Assembly: GCF_000472965.1 (NCBI RefSeq)
Contig: NZ_KI421483.1
Coordinates: 300,145-364,144 of the forward strand
Direction of reading: 5' to 3'
DNA length: 64,000 nucleotides
DNA from: Bradyrhizobium murdochi
GTDB lineage: Bacteria > Pseudomonadota > Alphaproteobacteria > Rhizobiales > Xanthobacteraceae
In this document: positions 26,087 through 34,275 of the stretch, one piece after another
Position numbering within the stretch: position 1 is the first letter of the stretch
Layout of the letters: every line of letters starts with the position of its first letter
Made by a program: the position numbers and the translations under genes
The notes under the pieces: model-generated
The model's database searches: none
What the model saw: the letters and a program-made list of their open reading frames with translations, nothing else
What the model was told of the DNA's origin: nothing

Positions 26087-28426
26087 ATGGGCGTTGAAGG
26101 CATTGGCGCAAGCGTCGTGCGCAAGGAAGACCGCCGCTTCATCACAGGCAAGGGCCGCTACGTCGACGATATCAAGCTGGTGGGCATGACCCACGCACAC
26201 TTCATCCGCAGCCCGCATGCACATGCCAAGATCAAGAGTATCGATACGTCAGAGGCGATGAAGATGCCGGGCGTGGTCGGCGTGCTGACCGGCCAGCAGG
26301 TCGTCGACGACAAGATCGGTAATCTGATCTGCGGCTGGGCCATTACCTCCAAGGACGGCACCGGCATGAAGATGGGTGCATGGCCGGCGATGGCGCCGGA
26401 GACCGTGCGCTTCGTCGGCCAGGCGGTCGCGGTGGTGATCGCCGAGACCAAGAACCAGGCTCGCGACGCGGCTGAAGCCGTGGTCGTCAACTATGAGGAA
26501 TTGCCTGCCGTTCCTGACATTCGCGCCGCGATCGCGCCGGGCGCGCCGCAACTGCATCCGGAAGCGCCGGGCAATGTGATCTACGACTGGACCATTGGCG
26601 ATGAAGCCGCGACCGATGCCGCCTTCAAATCGGCAGCCAACGTCGTCTCGCTCGACATCACCAACAATCGCCTGGTGCCGAACGCGATGGAGCCGCGTGC
26701 GGCGATCGCGGAATATAACGAGCCCGAAGAGCATTTCACGCTCTACACGACCTCGCAGAATCCGCATGTCGCCCGGCTTGTGCTGTCGGCGTTCTACAAT
26801 ATCGCGCAGGAGCACAAGCTGCGGGTGGTGGCGCCCGACGTCGGCGGCGGCTTTGGCTCAAAAATCTTCATCTACCCCGAGGAGATGGTGGCGCTGTGGG
26901 CCTCCAAGAAGGTCGGGCGTCCGGTAAAGTGGACCGGCGACCGCACCGAAGCCTTCCTGACCGACGCCCATGGCCGCGATCACCTCACCAAGGCGGAGAT
27001 GGCGTTCGACAAGGACAACAAGGTCACCGGCTTGCGCGTCAAGACCTACGCCAATCTCGGCGGCTACATGTCGCTGTTCTCCTCCTCGGTGCCGACCTAC
27101 CTCTATGCGACGCTGCTGTCGGGCCAGTACAACATTCCCAACATCTTCGCCGAGGTGATCAGCGTCTACACCAACACTGTTCCGGTCGACGCCTATCGCG
27201 GCGCAGGCCGGCCCGAGGCAAGTTTTGTGGTGGAACGGCTGATGGAGACGGCCGCGCGGCAGTTGAAGGTCGATCCAGCGGAGTTGCGGAAGAAGAATTT
27301 CATCACGCAGTTTCCGCATCAGACGCCTGTGATCATGGCCTATGACATCGGCGACTTCCACGCCTCGCTAGATGCAGCGATGAAGGCGATCGATTACGCC
27401 GGTTTCCCGGCACGCAAGGCGAAGGCCAAATCCGAAGGCAAGCTGCGCGGGATCGGCATCTCCTGCTACATCGAGGCCTGCGGCATTGCGCCGTCAAAGG
27501 CGGTCGGCAGCCTCGGCGCCGGCGTCGGCTTATGGGAATCAGCGGAAGTGCGCGTCAATCCCGTCGGCACCATCGAGATCCTGACGGGATCGCACAGCCA
27601 CGGCCAGGGCCACGAGACCACGTTCTGCCAGCTCATTGCCGATCGGCTCGGCGTGCCCATCAGCCAGGTCCAGATCGTCCATGGCGATACCGACAAGGTG
27701 CAGTTCGGTATGGGTACCTACGGCTCGCGCTCGGCGGCCGTCGGTCTCACCGCGATCCTGAAGGCAATGGAAAAGGTCGAGGCGAAAGCCAAGAAGATCG
27801 CAGCGCACCAGCTCGAGGCCTCCGAGAACGACATCGTCATCGAGAACGGCGAGTTCAAAGTCGCCGGCACCGACAAGTCGCTGGCGCTGCCGATGGTCGC
27901 GCTCGCGGCCTACACCGCGCACAATTTGCCTGACGGCATGGAGCCGGGCCTGAAGGAGGGCGCGTTCTACGACCCGACCAACTTCACCTTCCCGGCCGGC
28001 GCCTATATCTGCGAAATGGAAGTCGATGCCGGCACCGGAAAAAGCACCTTCGTCAACTTCGTGGCGGCGGACGATTTCGGCCGGCTGATCAATCCGATGA
28101 TCGTCGAGGGCCAGGTCCATGGCGGCCTTGCCCAAGGCATCGGCCAGGCGCTGCTGGAGGGCGTGGTGTACGACTCATCCGGCCAGCTCGTGACCGCGTC
28201 GTTCATGGATTACACCATGCCGCGCGCGGATGACCTGCCCTCCTTCAAGCTGTCGCACACGACGACGCTATGTCCGGGCAATCCGCTCGGCGTCAAGGGC
28301 TGCGGCGAGGCGGGCGCGATCGGCGCTTCGGCTGCCGTTATCAACGCCATCACGGATGCAATCGACAACAACAAGCTCGAAATGCCAGCGACGCCCGATC
28401 GCGTCTGGCATGCGATCCATGGCTGA
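26087..28426 (+). CDS. coxL: Molybdenum hydroxylase large subunit, form II CoxL-like
   Basis: 779 aa; GGGAGGACACA precedes the ATG. Aldehyde-oxidase/xanthine-dehydrogenase fold: RKEDRRFITGKGRYVDD at the N-terminus, VVAPDVGGGFGSK for cofactor binding, VDAYRGAGRPEASFVVERL, GQGHETTFCQLIADRLG and a C-terminal GVKGCGEAGAIGASAAV containing the catalytic glutamate region. The active-site loop is AYRGAGR, the form II pattern, not the AYXCSFR of form I CO dehydrogenase. It is therefore probably a hydroxylase of an organic substrate rather than a CO dehydrogenase; many databases would still call it CoxL. Confidence 0.93.
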   Translation: MGVEGIGASVVRKEDRRFITGKGRYVDDIKLVGMTHAHFIRSPHAHAKIKSIDTSEAMKMPGVVGVLTGQQVVDDKIGNLICGWAITSKDGTGMKMGAWPAMAPETVRFVGQAVAVVIAETKNQARDAAEAVVVNYEELPAVPDIRAAIAPGAPQLHPEAPGNVIYDWTIGDEAATDAAFKSAANVVSLDITNNRLVPNAMEPRAAIAEYNEPEEHFTLYTTSQNPHVARLVLSAFYNIAQEHKLRVVAPDVGGGFGSKIFIYPEEMVALWASKKVGRPVKWTGDRTEAFLTDAHGRDHLTKAEMAFDKDNKVTGLRVKTYANLGGYMSLFSSSVPTYLYATLLSGQYNIPNIFAEVISVYTNTVPVDAYRGAGRPEASFVVERLMETAARQLKVDPAELRKKNFITQFPHQTPVIMAYDIGDFHASLDAAMKAIDYAGFPARKAKAKSEGKLRGIGISCYIEACGIAPSKAVGSLGAGVGLWESAEVRVNPVGTIEILTGSHSHGQGHETTFCQLIADRLGVPISQVQIVHGDTDKVQFGMGTYGSRSAAVGLTAILKAMEKVEAKAKKIAAHQLEASENDIVIENGEFKVAGTDKSLALPMVALAAYTAHNLPDGMEPGLKEGAFYDPTNFTFPAGAYICEMEVDAGTGKSTFVNFVAADDFGRLINPMIVEGQVHGGLAQGIGQALLEGVVYDSSGQLVTASFMDYTMPRADDLPSFKLSHTTTLCPGNPLGVKGCGEAGAIGASAAVINAITDAIDNNKLEMPATPDRVWHAIHG

Positions 28427-28440
28427 GAGGAGCAAGCATC

Positions 28441-29241
28441 ATGTATCAGACAACCTATCACCGCCCCTCTTCGGTCGACGAAGCCGCAAGCCTGTTCGCC
28501 AAGGGTTCGGATGCGAAATATCTGGCCGGCGGCCACACGCTGATCCCGGTGATGAAACAGCGGCTGGCCTCGCCCTCGGACGTCATCGATCTTTGCAAGA
28601 TCAAGGAGCTGGTCGGCATCGAGCCAACCGGGGACGGAATAATGATCAAGGCGGCGACGACCCATTCCGACGTGGCCTCAAGCGAAACCGTGCAAAAGGC
28701 GATCCCGGCATTGGCTTACCTCGCCTCGCTGATCGGCGACCCGGCGGTGCGGCATCGCGGCACCATCGGCGGCTCGCTCGCCAACAACGATCCCGCGGCC
28801 GACTATCCGGCGGCGGTGCTGGCGTGCGGGGCCACCGTGAAGACCAACAAGCGTTCGATATCGGCGGATGATTTCTTCAAGGGCCTGTTCTCGACGGCGC
28901 TGGAAGATGGCGAAATCATCACTGCGGTATCGTTCCCGGTTCAGGACAAAGCGGGCTACGCGAAGTTCAACCATCCGGCGTCGCGCTTCGCCCTGACCGG
29001 CGTGTTCGTCGCAAAAACCCCGGCGGGTGACGTCCGCGCCGCAGCCACCGGCGCATCGCAAAACGGCGTCATGCGGGTGCCGGCGATCGAGGCGGCGCTG
29101 AAGGCCAACTGGTCGGCCGCCGCGCTCGATAACGTCAACATTTCCGCCGACGGCCTGATGAATGACATTCACGGCACCTCGGACTATCGCGCCAACCTGG
29201 TTAAGGTGATGGCGCAGCGCGCAGTGACCGCGGCGAGCTGA
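28441..29241 (+). CDS. coxM: Molybdenum hydroxylase FAD subunit (CoxM type)
   Basis: 266 aa from ATG 28441, which follows GAGAGGAGC and lies 14 bases after coxL. FAD-binding motifs are AGGHTLIPVMKQRLASPSD and GTIGGSLANNDPAADYPAA, both in the expected places. The C-terminal domain (CO_deh_flav_C) follows at about residue 165, FNHPASRFALTGVFVA. It passes electrons from the iron-sulfur clusters to the acceptor. A strong terminator follows the stop. Confidence 0.94.
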   Translation: MYQTTYHRPSSVDEAASLFAKGSDAKYLAGGHTLIPVMKQRLASPSDVIDLCKIKELVGIEPTGDGIMIKAATTHSDVASSETVQKAIPALAYLASLIGDPAVRHRGTIGGSLANNDPAADYPAAVLACGATVKTNKRSISADDFFKGLFSTALEDGEIITAVSFPVQDKAGYAKFNHPASRFALTGVFVAKTPAGDVRAAATGASQNGVMRVPAIEAALKANWSAAALDNVNISADGLMNDIHGTSDYRANLVKVMAQRAVTAAS

Positions 29242-29270
29242 TCAGCGCCTGAACGCGCGACTTTGATATT

Positions 29271-29305
29271 GAGCGGCGCGCAGTGATGCGCGCCGCTCTG
29301 TTTTT
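29271..29305 (+). terminator. Rho-independent terminator of the coxSLM-like operon
   Basis: GAGCGGCGCGC and GCGCGCCGCTC form a perfect 11-base stem with a 6-base loop, followed directly by TGTTTTTG, 30 bases after the stop codon. Confidence 0.85.
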
Positions 29306-29405
29306 GACCAGATTTTCAGCAAAAGAGGGCTTGCCACGCTCTCGCTTCGGCGGGACAATTTAGCTAATCAACTAATTAAGACGTTCCCTTGGGAGAGAAA
29401 ACAAC

Positions 29406-30515
29406 GTGCTCGATCAACCAGCCACCCAATCCGCCACCCGCACCTCCGGCCCGCTCGCAGGCTTCCGCATCGTCGAATTCGCCGGCATCGGCCCGGGCCC
29501 GTTTGCCTGCATGATGCTGGCCGACATGGGCGCGGAAGTCGTCACGCTCGACCGCGTCGGCGCGAAGAAGAATTTGACGTCGGTGGCGGGGCGCGGCCGG
29601 AAAGTGGTCGAGATCGACCTCAAGGACAAAGCCGCGGTCGCGCAGGTGTTGGATCTGCTTAGCCATGCCGACGCGCTGATCGAAGGCTTTCGCCCCGGCG
29701 TGATGGAGCGGCTGGGCCTCGGACCCGATGTGGTGATGGCGCGCAACCCGCGGCTGGTGTTCGGCCGGATGACCGGCTGGGGCCAGGAAGGCCCGCTGGC
29801 GCACGCGGCCGGCCATGACATCAACTACATCTCGGTCACCGGCGCGCTTGCGGCGATCGGACCTAAGGAAAAGCCGGTGCCGCCGCTCAACCTGGTCGGC
29901 GATTTCGGCGGCGGCGCGCTTTATCTCGTGGTCGGCGTGCTGGCGGCGCTATTGGAAGCGTCGAAGTCCGGCAAGGGCCAGGTGGTGGATGCCGCGATGT
30001 GCGACGGCGCGGCGTCGCTGATGTCGATGTTCTTCGACATGACCGCGATCGGCCGCTGGGTCGAAGGCCGCGAGCAGAATTTTCTCGACGGCGGCGCGCA
30101 TTTCTACGGTGTCTATGAATGTTCCTGCGGCAACTTCATTTCGATCGGCTCGATCGAACCGCAGTTCTACGCGCTGCTGCGCCAGCATGCCGGCCTCACC
30201 GACGCCGATTTCGACGCGCAGATGGACCGCAAGGCCTGGCCGGCGTTGAAGGAGAAGCTGACGAAAGTGTTCAAGAGCAAGACGCGCGAAGACTGGTGCA
30301 AGATCATGGAAGGCACCGACATCTGCTTCGCACCGATCCTGACCATGGCGGAAGCGCCTGATCATCCGCACATGGCGGCGCGGAAGATTTTCGTCGAGCG
30401 CCACGGCGTGACGCAACCGGCGCCCGCGCCACGCTTCTCGCGCACGCCGTCGGCGATCCGGGATGCGGAGAAGGCGGAGATTGCCGAACTGACTGATGCG
30501 TGGACCAAGCGATGA
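29406..30515 (+). CDS. CaiB/BaiF-family alpha-methylacyl-CoA racemase homologue
   Basis: 369 aa; GTG start with GGGAGAG upstream. Class III CoA-transferase fold: FRIVEFAGIGPGPFACMMLADMGAEVV at the N-terminus, DALIEGFRPGVMERLGLGPD, RMTGWGQEGP and GHDINYISVTGAL. The His of the latter and the NLVGDFGGG aspartate match the catalytic pair of 2-methylacyl-CoA racemases. It would invert 2-methyl-branched acyl-CoAs for beta-oxidation of branched lipids or sterol side chains. It has its own spacer after the cox terminator, so a shared role with the hydroxylase is not shown. Confidence 0.88.
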   Translation: MLDQPATQSATRTSGPLAGFRIVEFAGIGPGPFACMMLADMGAEVVTLDRVGAKKNLTSVAGRGRKVVEIDLKDKAAVAQVLDLLSHADALIEGFRPGVMERLGLGPDVVMARNPRLVFGRMTGWGQEGPLAHAAGHDINYISVTGALAAIGPKEKPVPPLNLVGDFGGGALYLVVGVLAALLEASKSGKGQVVDAAMCDGAASLMSMFFDMTAIGRWVEGREQNFLDGGAHFYGVYECSCGNFISIGSIEPQFYALLRQHAGLTDADFDAQMDRKAWPALKEKLTKVFKSKTREDWCKIMEGTDICFAPILTMAEAPDHPHMAARKIFVERHGVTQPAPAPRFSRTPSAIRDAEKAEIAELTDAWTKR

Positions 30516-30517
30516 AC

Positions 30518-30609
30518 CGTAGGGTGGGTAAAGGCGCCCTTCGCGCCGTGCCCACCATTCAGTACGGTGCTCGTAATGGTGGGCACGCTGCGCTTTTGCC
30601 CACCCTACG
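30518..30609. repeat. GTAGGGTGGG palindromic element, copy 1
   Basis: CGTAGGGTGGGTAAAGGCGC pairs with GCGCTTTTGCCCACCCTACG, with inner GTGCCCACCATT / AATGGTGGGCAC. It lies between the convergent racemase and hpd genes, 2 bases after the racemase stop. Confidence 0.85.
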
Positions 30610-30615
30610 AAGTTC

Positions 30616-31734
30616 CTACGCCGCGGTATCCACCTTCAACACGCCTCGCCGAATCTGATCCTCCTCGATCGATTCGAACAGCGCCTTGAAGTTGCCCTCA
30701 CCAAAGCCGTCATCGCCCTTGCGCTGGATGAATTCGAAGAAGATCGGCCCGATGGCGTTCGCGGAAAAGATCTGCAAGAGCACCTTGGTGTGGCCACCAT
30801 CAACCACGCCCTCACCGTCGATGAGAATGCCGTCGCGCTGCAGGCGGGCGACGTCCTCACCGTGCTGCGGCAGGCGCGCGTCGATCTTCTCGAAATAGGT
30901 ATCCGGCGGCGACGGCATGAACGGCAATCCCGCCTCGCGCAGCGTCTCGACGGTGCGGTAGATGTTCCGCGCGCCGCAGGCGATGTGCTGGATGCCCTCG
31001 CCGCGATAGATATTGAGATATTCCTCGATCTGTCCGGAGTCACCGGCATCCTCGTTGATCGGGATCCGGATCTTGCCGTCCGGGCTGGTCAGCGCACGCG
31101 AGAACAGGCCGGACGCGCGGCCCTCGATGTCGAAGAAGCGAATCTGGCGGAAGTTGAACAGTTTTTCATAGAAGCCGGTCCAGACGTCCATGCGGCCGCG
31201 ATGGACGTTGTGGGTGAGGTGATCGATGTAATAGAGCCCGGCGCCAGCGGGCCGAGGATCGCGGGTATCAAGCCATTCGAACTCCAGATCATAGGCCGAT
31301 CCCTTGGCGCCATAACGGTCGGTGAAGTAAAGCAGGCTGCCGCCGATGCCCTTGATGGCGGGAACGTCGAGCGTCTTCTGGGCGGACGAAACATCAGCCG
31401 GCTCCGCGCCGAGCGAGAGCGCACGCTCGTAGGCCTGCTTGGCGTCGACCACGCGAAACGCCATCGACGGCGCGCAAGGCCCATGCGCCGCGACGAAGCC
31501 ATGGCCATGGGTGCCCGGCTCCTCGTTGACGAGATAATTGATGTCACCCTGACGATAGACCGTGATCTTCTTGGTCTTGTGGCGGGCGACAGGCGCATAG
31601 CCCATCAGCTTGAACAGCGCGTGCAGTTCTTCCGGGTTCGGATGCGCATACTCGACGAACTCGAAGCCGTCGGTGCCCATCGGGTTGTCGGCGCTGATGG
31701 TGGCGGCCGGGGCATCGTGCGGAAACGGACCCAT
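30616..31734 (-). CDS. hpd: 4-hydroxyphenylpyruvate dioxygenase
   Basis: 372 aa. Converts 4-hydroxyphenylpyruvate to homogentisate in tyrosine breakdown. Two vicinal-oxygen-chelate domains; the iron ligands are visible as YIDHLTHNV (His), GIQHIACG (His) and FFEFIQRKGDDGFGEGNFKALFESIE (first Glu), plus the conserved GEGNF C-terminal gate. GGGAG lies 7 bases before the ATG. A perfect FNR/FixK-type palindrome sits 18-31 bases before the start. The rest of the homogentisate pathway is encoded nearby on the same strand at 32854-35622. Confidence 0.97.
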   Translation of the reverse strand: MGPFPHDAPAATISADNPMGTDGFEFVEYAHPNPEELHALFKLMGYAPVARHKTKKITVYRQGDINYLVNEEPGTHGHGFVAAHGPCAPSMAFRVVDAKQAYERALSLGAEPADVSSAQKTLDVPAIKGIGGSLLYFTDRYGAKGSAYDLEFEWLDTRDPRPAGAGLYYIDHLTHNVHRGRMDVWTGFYEKLFNFRQIRFFDIEGRASGLFSRALTSPDGKIRIPINEDAGDSGQIEEYLNIYRGEGIQHIACGARNIYRTVETLREAGLPFMPSPPDTYFEKIDARLPQHGEDVARLQRDGILIDGEGVVDGGHTKVLLQIFSANAIGPIFFEFIQRKGDDGFGEGNFKALFESIEEDQIRRGVLKVDTAA

Positions 31735-31751
31735 GGCGAATCTCCCTTGAA

Positions 31752-31765
31752 TTGATCTAGATCAA
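31752..31765. promoter_or_regulatory. FNR/FixK-type box
   Basis: TTGATCTAGATCAA is a perfect 14-base palindrome and an exact match to the TTGAT-N4-ATCAA consensus of FNR/FixK regulators. It lies just upstream of the hpd ribosome site, where binding would most likely repress hpd, and its centre is 98 bases before the AsnC-type ATG, where activation is also possible. Confidence 0.7.
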
Positions 31766-31829
31766 TATCGGGCGAAGCGGGCGCAAAGTGCATGCAAACC
31801 GAGGGGCGTTAGGCTATCATCTCGCACAA

Positions 31830-31841
31830 TTCGTGCACGAA
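31830..31841. promoter_or_regulatory. Palindrome before the Lrp/AsnC gene
   Basis: TTCGTGCACGAA is a perfect 12-base palindrome ending 15 bases before the regulator's ATG. A likely operator, perhaps for autoregulation by the AsnC-type protein. Confidence 0.5.
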
Positions 31842-31856
31842 ACCGGCAATTGACGC

Positions 31857-32324
31857 ATGATCCCCGTGGACGCCTTCGACCTCAAAATGCTGGCCGCGCT
31901 GCAGGACGACGGCCGGCTGACCAACCAGCAACTGGCCGACCTGGTCGGCCTGTCTGCCTCGCAATGCTCGCGGCGTCGGATGCGGCTCGAGGAGGAAAAG
32001 GTCATCGCCGGCTACCACGCCGACCTCGCCGGCGAGGCGCTCGGCTTCAACCTGATCGCCTTCATTCACATTACGCTGGCGACGCATTCGCCCGACAACG
32101 CCAAGAAGTTTCGCGCGCTGGTCAACCGCGTCGACGACATCCAGGAGGCCTATTCGCTCACGGGCGACGCCGACTATGTGCTGAAAGTGGTGCTGCGCGA
32201 CTTGAAGGACCTCTCCGATCTCGTCAACAACGTGCTGATGCCGCACCAGAGCGTCGCGCATGTGCGCTCGTCGGTCGTGCTGGACCGGCTGAAGGAAAGC
32301 GCGAGGCTGCCGTTGAAAGCCTAG
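31857..32324 (+). CDS. Lrp/AsnC-family regulator
   Basis: 155 aa. N-terminal helix-turn-helix (DLKMLAALQDDGRLTNQQLADLVGLSASQCSRRRMRLEEE, about residues 8-48) and a C-terminal RAM/AsnC ligand-binding domain (YSLTGDADYVLKVVLRDLKDL). Divergent from hpd across 122 bases, so it very probably controls hpd in response to an aromatic amino acid or a derivative. The second glycine/aspartate turn GDADY is the typical effector-site sequence. Confidence 0.93.
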   Translation: MIPVDAFDLKMLAALQDDGRLTNQQLADLVGLSASQCSRRRMRLEEEKVIAGYHADLAGEALGFNLIAFIHITLATHSPDNAKKFRALVNRVDDIQEAYSLTGDADYVLKVVLRDLKDLSDLVNNVLMPHQSVAHVRSSVVLDRLKESARLPLKA

Positions 32325-32408
32325 ATGGCGCAATTCGAGGGAAATTCGTCATTCGCGTTTTCTGGCCGATTTGCGATGATCTCAACGGAATCACGTCACG
32401 AGGCCACC

Positions 32409-32720
32409 ATGGCGCTGCAACTCCGACCGAACTGCGAATATTGCGACAAGGACCTGCCGCCGAATGCGATCGACGCGCGGATCTGCTCATATGAATGCAC
32501 GTTCTGCGCGGATTGCGTCGAGACCAAGCTGCACAATGTTTGCCCGAACTGCGGCGGCGGCTTTGAGCGGCGGCCGATCCGGCCCGCGACCGAACGGCGG
32601 CCGGGTGTATGCGTCACCAAGCAGTTGCCGTCGGACAAGCGGGTGCATTTAAAATATCCGCTTGACGATATCGCCGCGCACTGCGCCCTCTTAAGGGATA
32701 TTCCGCCGCAGGAGCGGTGA
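32409..32720 (+). CDS. DUF1272 zinc-ribbon protein
   Basis: 103 aa from ATG 32409. The DUF1272 pattern is clear: LRPNCEYCDKDLPPNAIDAR, ICSYECTFCADCVE and VCPNCGGGFERRP, with eight cysteines arranged as two zinc-binding knuckles. Function is unknown. An earlier in-frame start (32325) overlaps the end of the AsnC-type gene but shows no homology-like sequence, so the internal ATG is preferred. Confidence 0.9.
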   Translation: MALQLRPNCEYCDKDLPPNAIDARICSYECTFCADCVETKLHNVCPNCGGGFERRPIRPATERRPGVCVTKQLPSDKRVHLKYPLDDIAAHCALLRDIPPQER

Positions 32721-32728
32721 ACTATCCC

Positions 32729-32852
32729 CGTCATTGCGAGGTGCCGTAGGGTGGGCAGAGCGAAGCGTGCCCACCATCCGTCGGCTTGCTGGATTAAGAA
32801 TGGTGGGCACGGCGCTACGCGCCTCTGCCCACCCTACGGCCTCACAATGACG
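32729..32852. repeat. Nested palindromic elements
   Basis: The outer arms CGTCATTGCGAG and CTCACAATGACG belong to the family at 22324. Inside them CCGTAGGGTGGGCAGAG and CTCTGCCCACCCTACGG are the family at 30518. The composite ends directly before the fahA stop codon and separates two convergent genes. Confidence 0.8.
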
Positions 32853-32853
32853 G

Positions 32854-34125
32854 CTACCTCGCCGCCAAAATCGTGCCCTCGACCTCGCCAAAACCGACGC
32901 GGTAGCCGTGGCCCTGGCACCAGCCGCGCATCACGAGCGAGTCGCCGTCCTCCAGGAAGGAGCGCTTGACGCCCTCGGCCAGCTCGACCGGCTCGGTGCC
33001 GTTCCAGCTTATCTCCAACAGGCTACCGCGCTGGTCCTTCTCCGGACCGGAGATGGTGCCGGAGCCTAAGAGATCGCCGACATTCATGGCGCAGCCGGAT
33101 GAAGCATGGTGCACGAGCTGCTGCACCGACGACCAGTACATGTATTTGAAATTGGTGCGGCTGATGTTTTTCGGCGTCTTCATCGGCGCGGCGCGCAAGT
33201 CGACCTCGAGCGCCATGTCGTAATTGTTCGGCTGCGTCTGCTGCAAGTACGGCAGCGGTTTCGGATCCTGCGCAGGGCCATGAAGACGGAACGGCTCCAG
33301 CGCCTCGCGCGTCACCACCCACGGGCTGATCGAGGTCGCGAATACTTTTGCCTGGAACGGGCCGAGCGGGACATATTCCCACTGCTGGATGTCGCGCGCA
33401 CTCCAGTCGTTGAGGATAACGAAACCGAAGATCATCTCTTCGGCCTGCTTCTCGGTGAGCATTTCGCCCATCACCGACGGCTGGCCGACCACCACGCCCA
33501 TCTCCAATTCGAAATCGAGCCGCTTGCATGGCCCAAAGCTCGGCACGTCAGCCGTCGGCGGCTTCAACTGCCCACGCGGCCGGCGCACCGGCGTGCCGCT
33601 GACCACGACGGTCGAGGCACGGCCGTTGTAGCCGATCGGCATATGCAGCCAGTTCGGCTGTAGCGCATTGTCCTTGCCGCGGAACATCACGCCGACATTG
33701 GTGGCATGCTCCTTGGACGAATAGAAATCGGTGTAGCCGGAGACCGTGAACGGCATGTGCAGCTTCACGTCCGCCATCGGCACCAGCGCGCGCTTGCGCA
33801 AGGCATCGTTGTCGCGCAGCTCGGGATGGTCGTGCCGCAAAAGCTCGCTGATCCGCGCACGCGTGCTCGACCAGACTTTTGGTCCCAGCGCCATGAACGG
33901 ATTGAGCTGAGGCGCGGCGAACACCGCCGGCTCAACCAGATCAAAGCGGCAGTCCCGCGCGAGTTGCCAGAGATCGAGCACGTAGTCGCCGATCGCCACG
34001 CCGACGCGCGGGGCGAGCCCGTCCTTGGCGGAGAACACGCCGTAAGGGAGATTCTGGATCGGGAAATGGGAATCGAGCGCGATGTCGATGAAGGAACGGA
34101 GTTTGGGATCGTTGGGGTGGGGCAC
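32854..34125 (-). CDS. fahA: Fumarylacetoacetase
   Basis: 423 aa from the preferred GTG at 34125 (AGGA 8 bases upstream; protein begins VPHPNDPKLRSFIDIA as in close family members); an ATG at 34152 adds nine residues. It splits fumarylacetoacetate to fumarate and acetoacetate, the last step of homogentisate breakdown. Motifs: NLPYGVFSAKD, DFYSSKEHATNVG, the metal-ligand region LDFELEMGVVVGQP, and LNDWSARDIQQWEYVPLGPF. It is the last gene of the operon, after hmgA and a 150-base gap with a palindromic element. Confidence 0.96.
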   Translation of the reverse strand: MPHPNDPKLRSFIDIALDSHFPIQNLPYGVFSAKDGLAPRVGVAIGDYVLDLWQLARDCRFDLVEPAVFAAPQLNPFMALGPKVWSSTRARISELLRHDHPELRDNDALRKRALVPMADVKLHMPFTVSGYTDFYSSKEHATNVGVMFRGKDNALQPNWLHMPIGYNGRASTVVVSGTPVRRPRGQLKPPTADVPSFGPCKRLDFELEMGVVVGQPSVMGEMLTEKQAEEMIFGFVILNDWSARDIQQWEYVPLGPFQAKVFATSISPWVVTREALEPFRLHGPAQDPKPLPYLQQTQPNNYDMALEVDLRAAPMKTPKNISRTNFKYMYWSSVQQLVHHASSGCAMNVGDLLGSGTISGPEKDQRGSLLEISWNGTEPVELAEGVKRSFLEDGDSLVMRGWCQGHGYRVGFGEVEGTILAAR

Positions 34126-34164
34126 AATGTTGTCCTGCTGATATCGCGACAAACTCTAACCGCC

Positions 34165-34263
34165 GTCATTCCGGGATGGTCTGAAGGACCAGACCCGGAA
34201 TCTCGAGATTCTCAGGTGCGCAATTGCGCACTATAGTTCATCGCTGCGCGATGCCCCGGAATG
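34165..34263. repeat. Palindromic element between hmgA and fahA
   Basis: CGTCATTCCGGG at the left pairs with CCCCGGAATGACG at the right; inside are GGTCTGAAGGACCAGACCCGGAAT and GTGCGCAATTGCGCAC, each self-complementary. It lies within the operon and could lower fahA expression or stabilise the upstream message. Confidence 0.75.
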
Positions 34264-34275
34264 ACGAGCAGAGTG

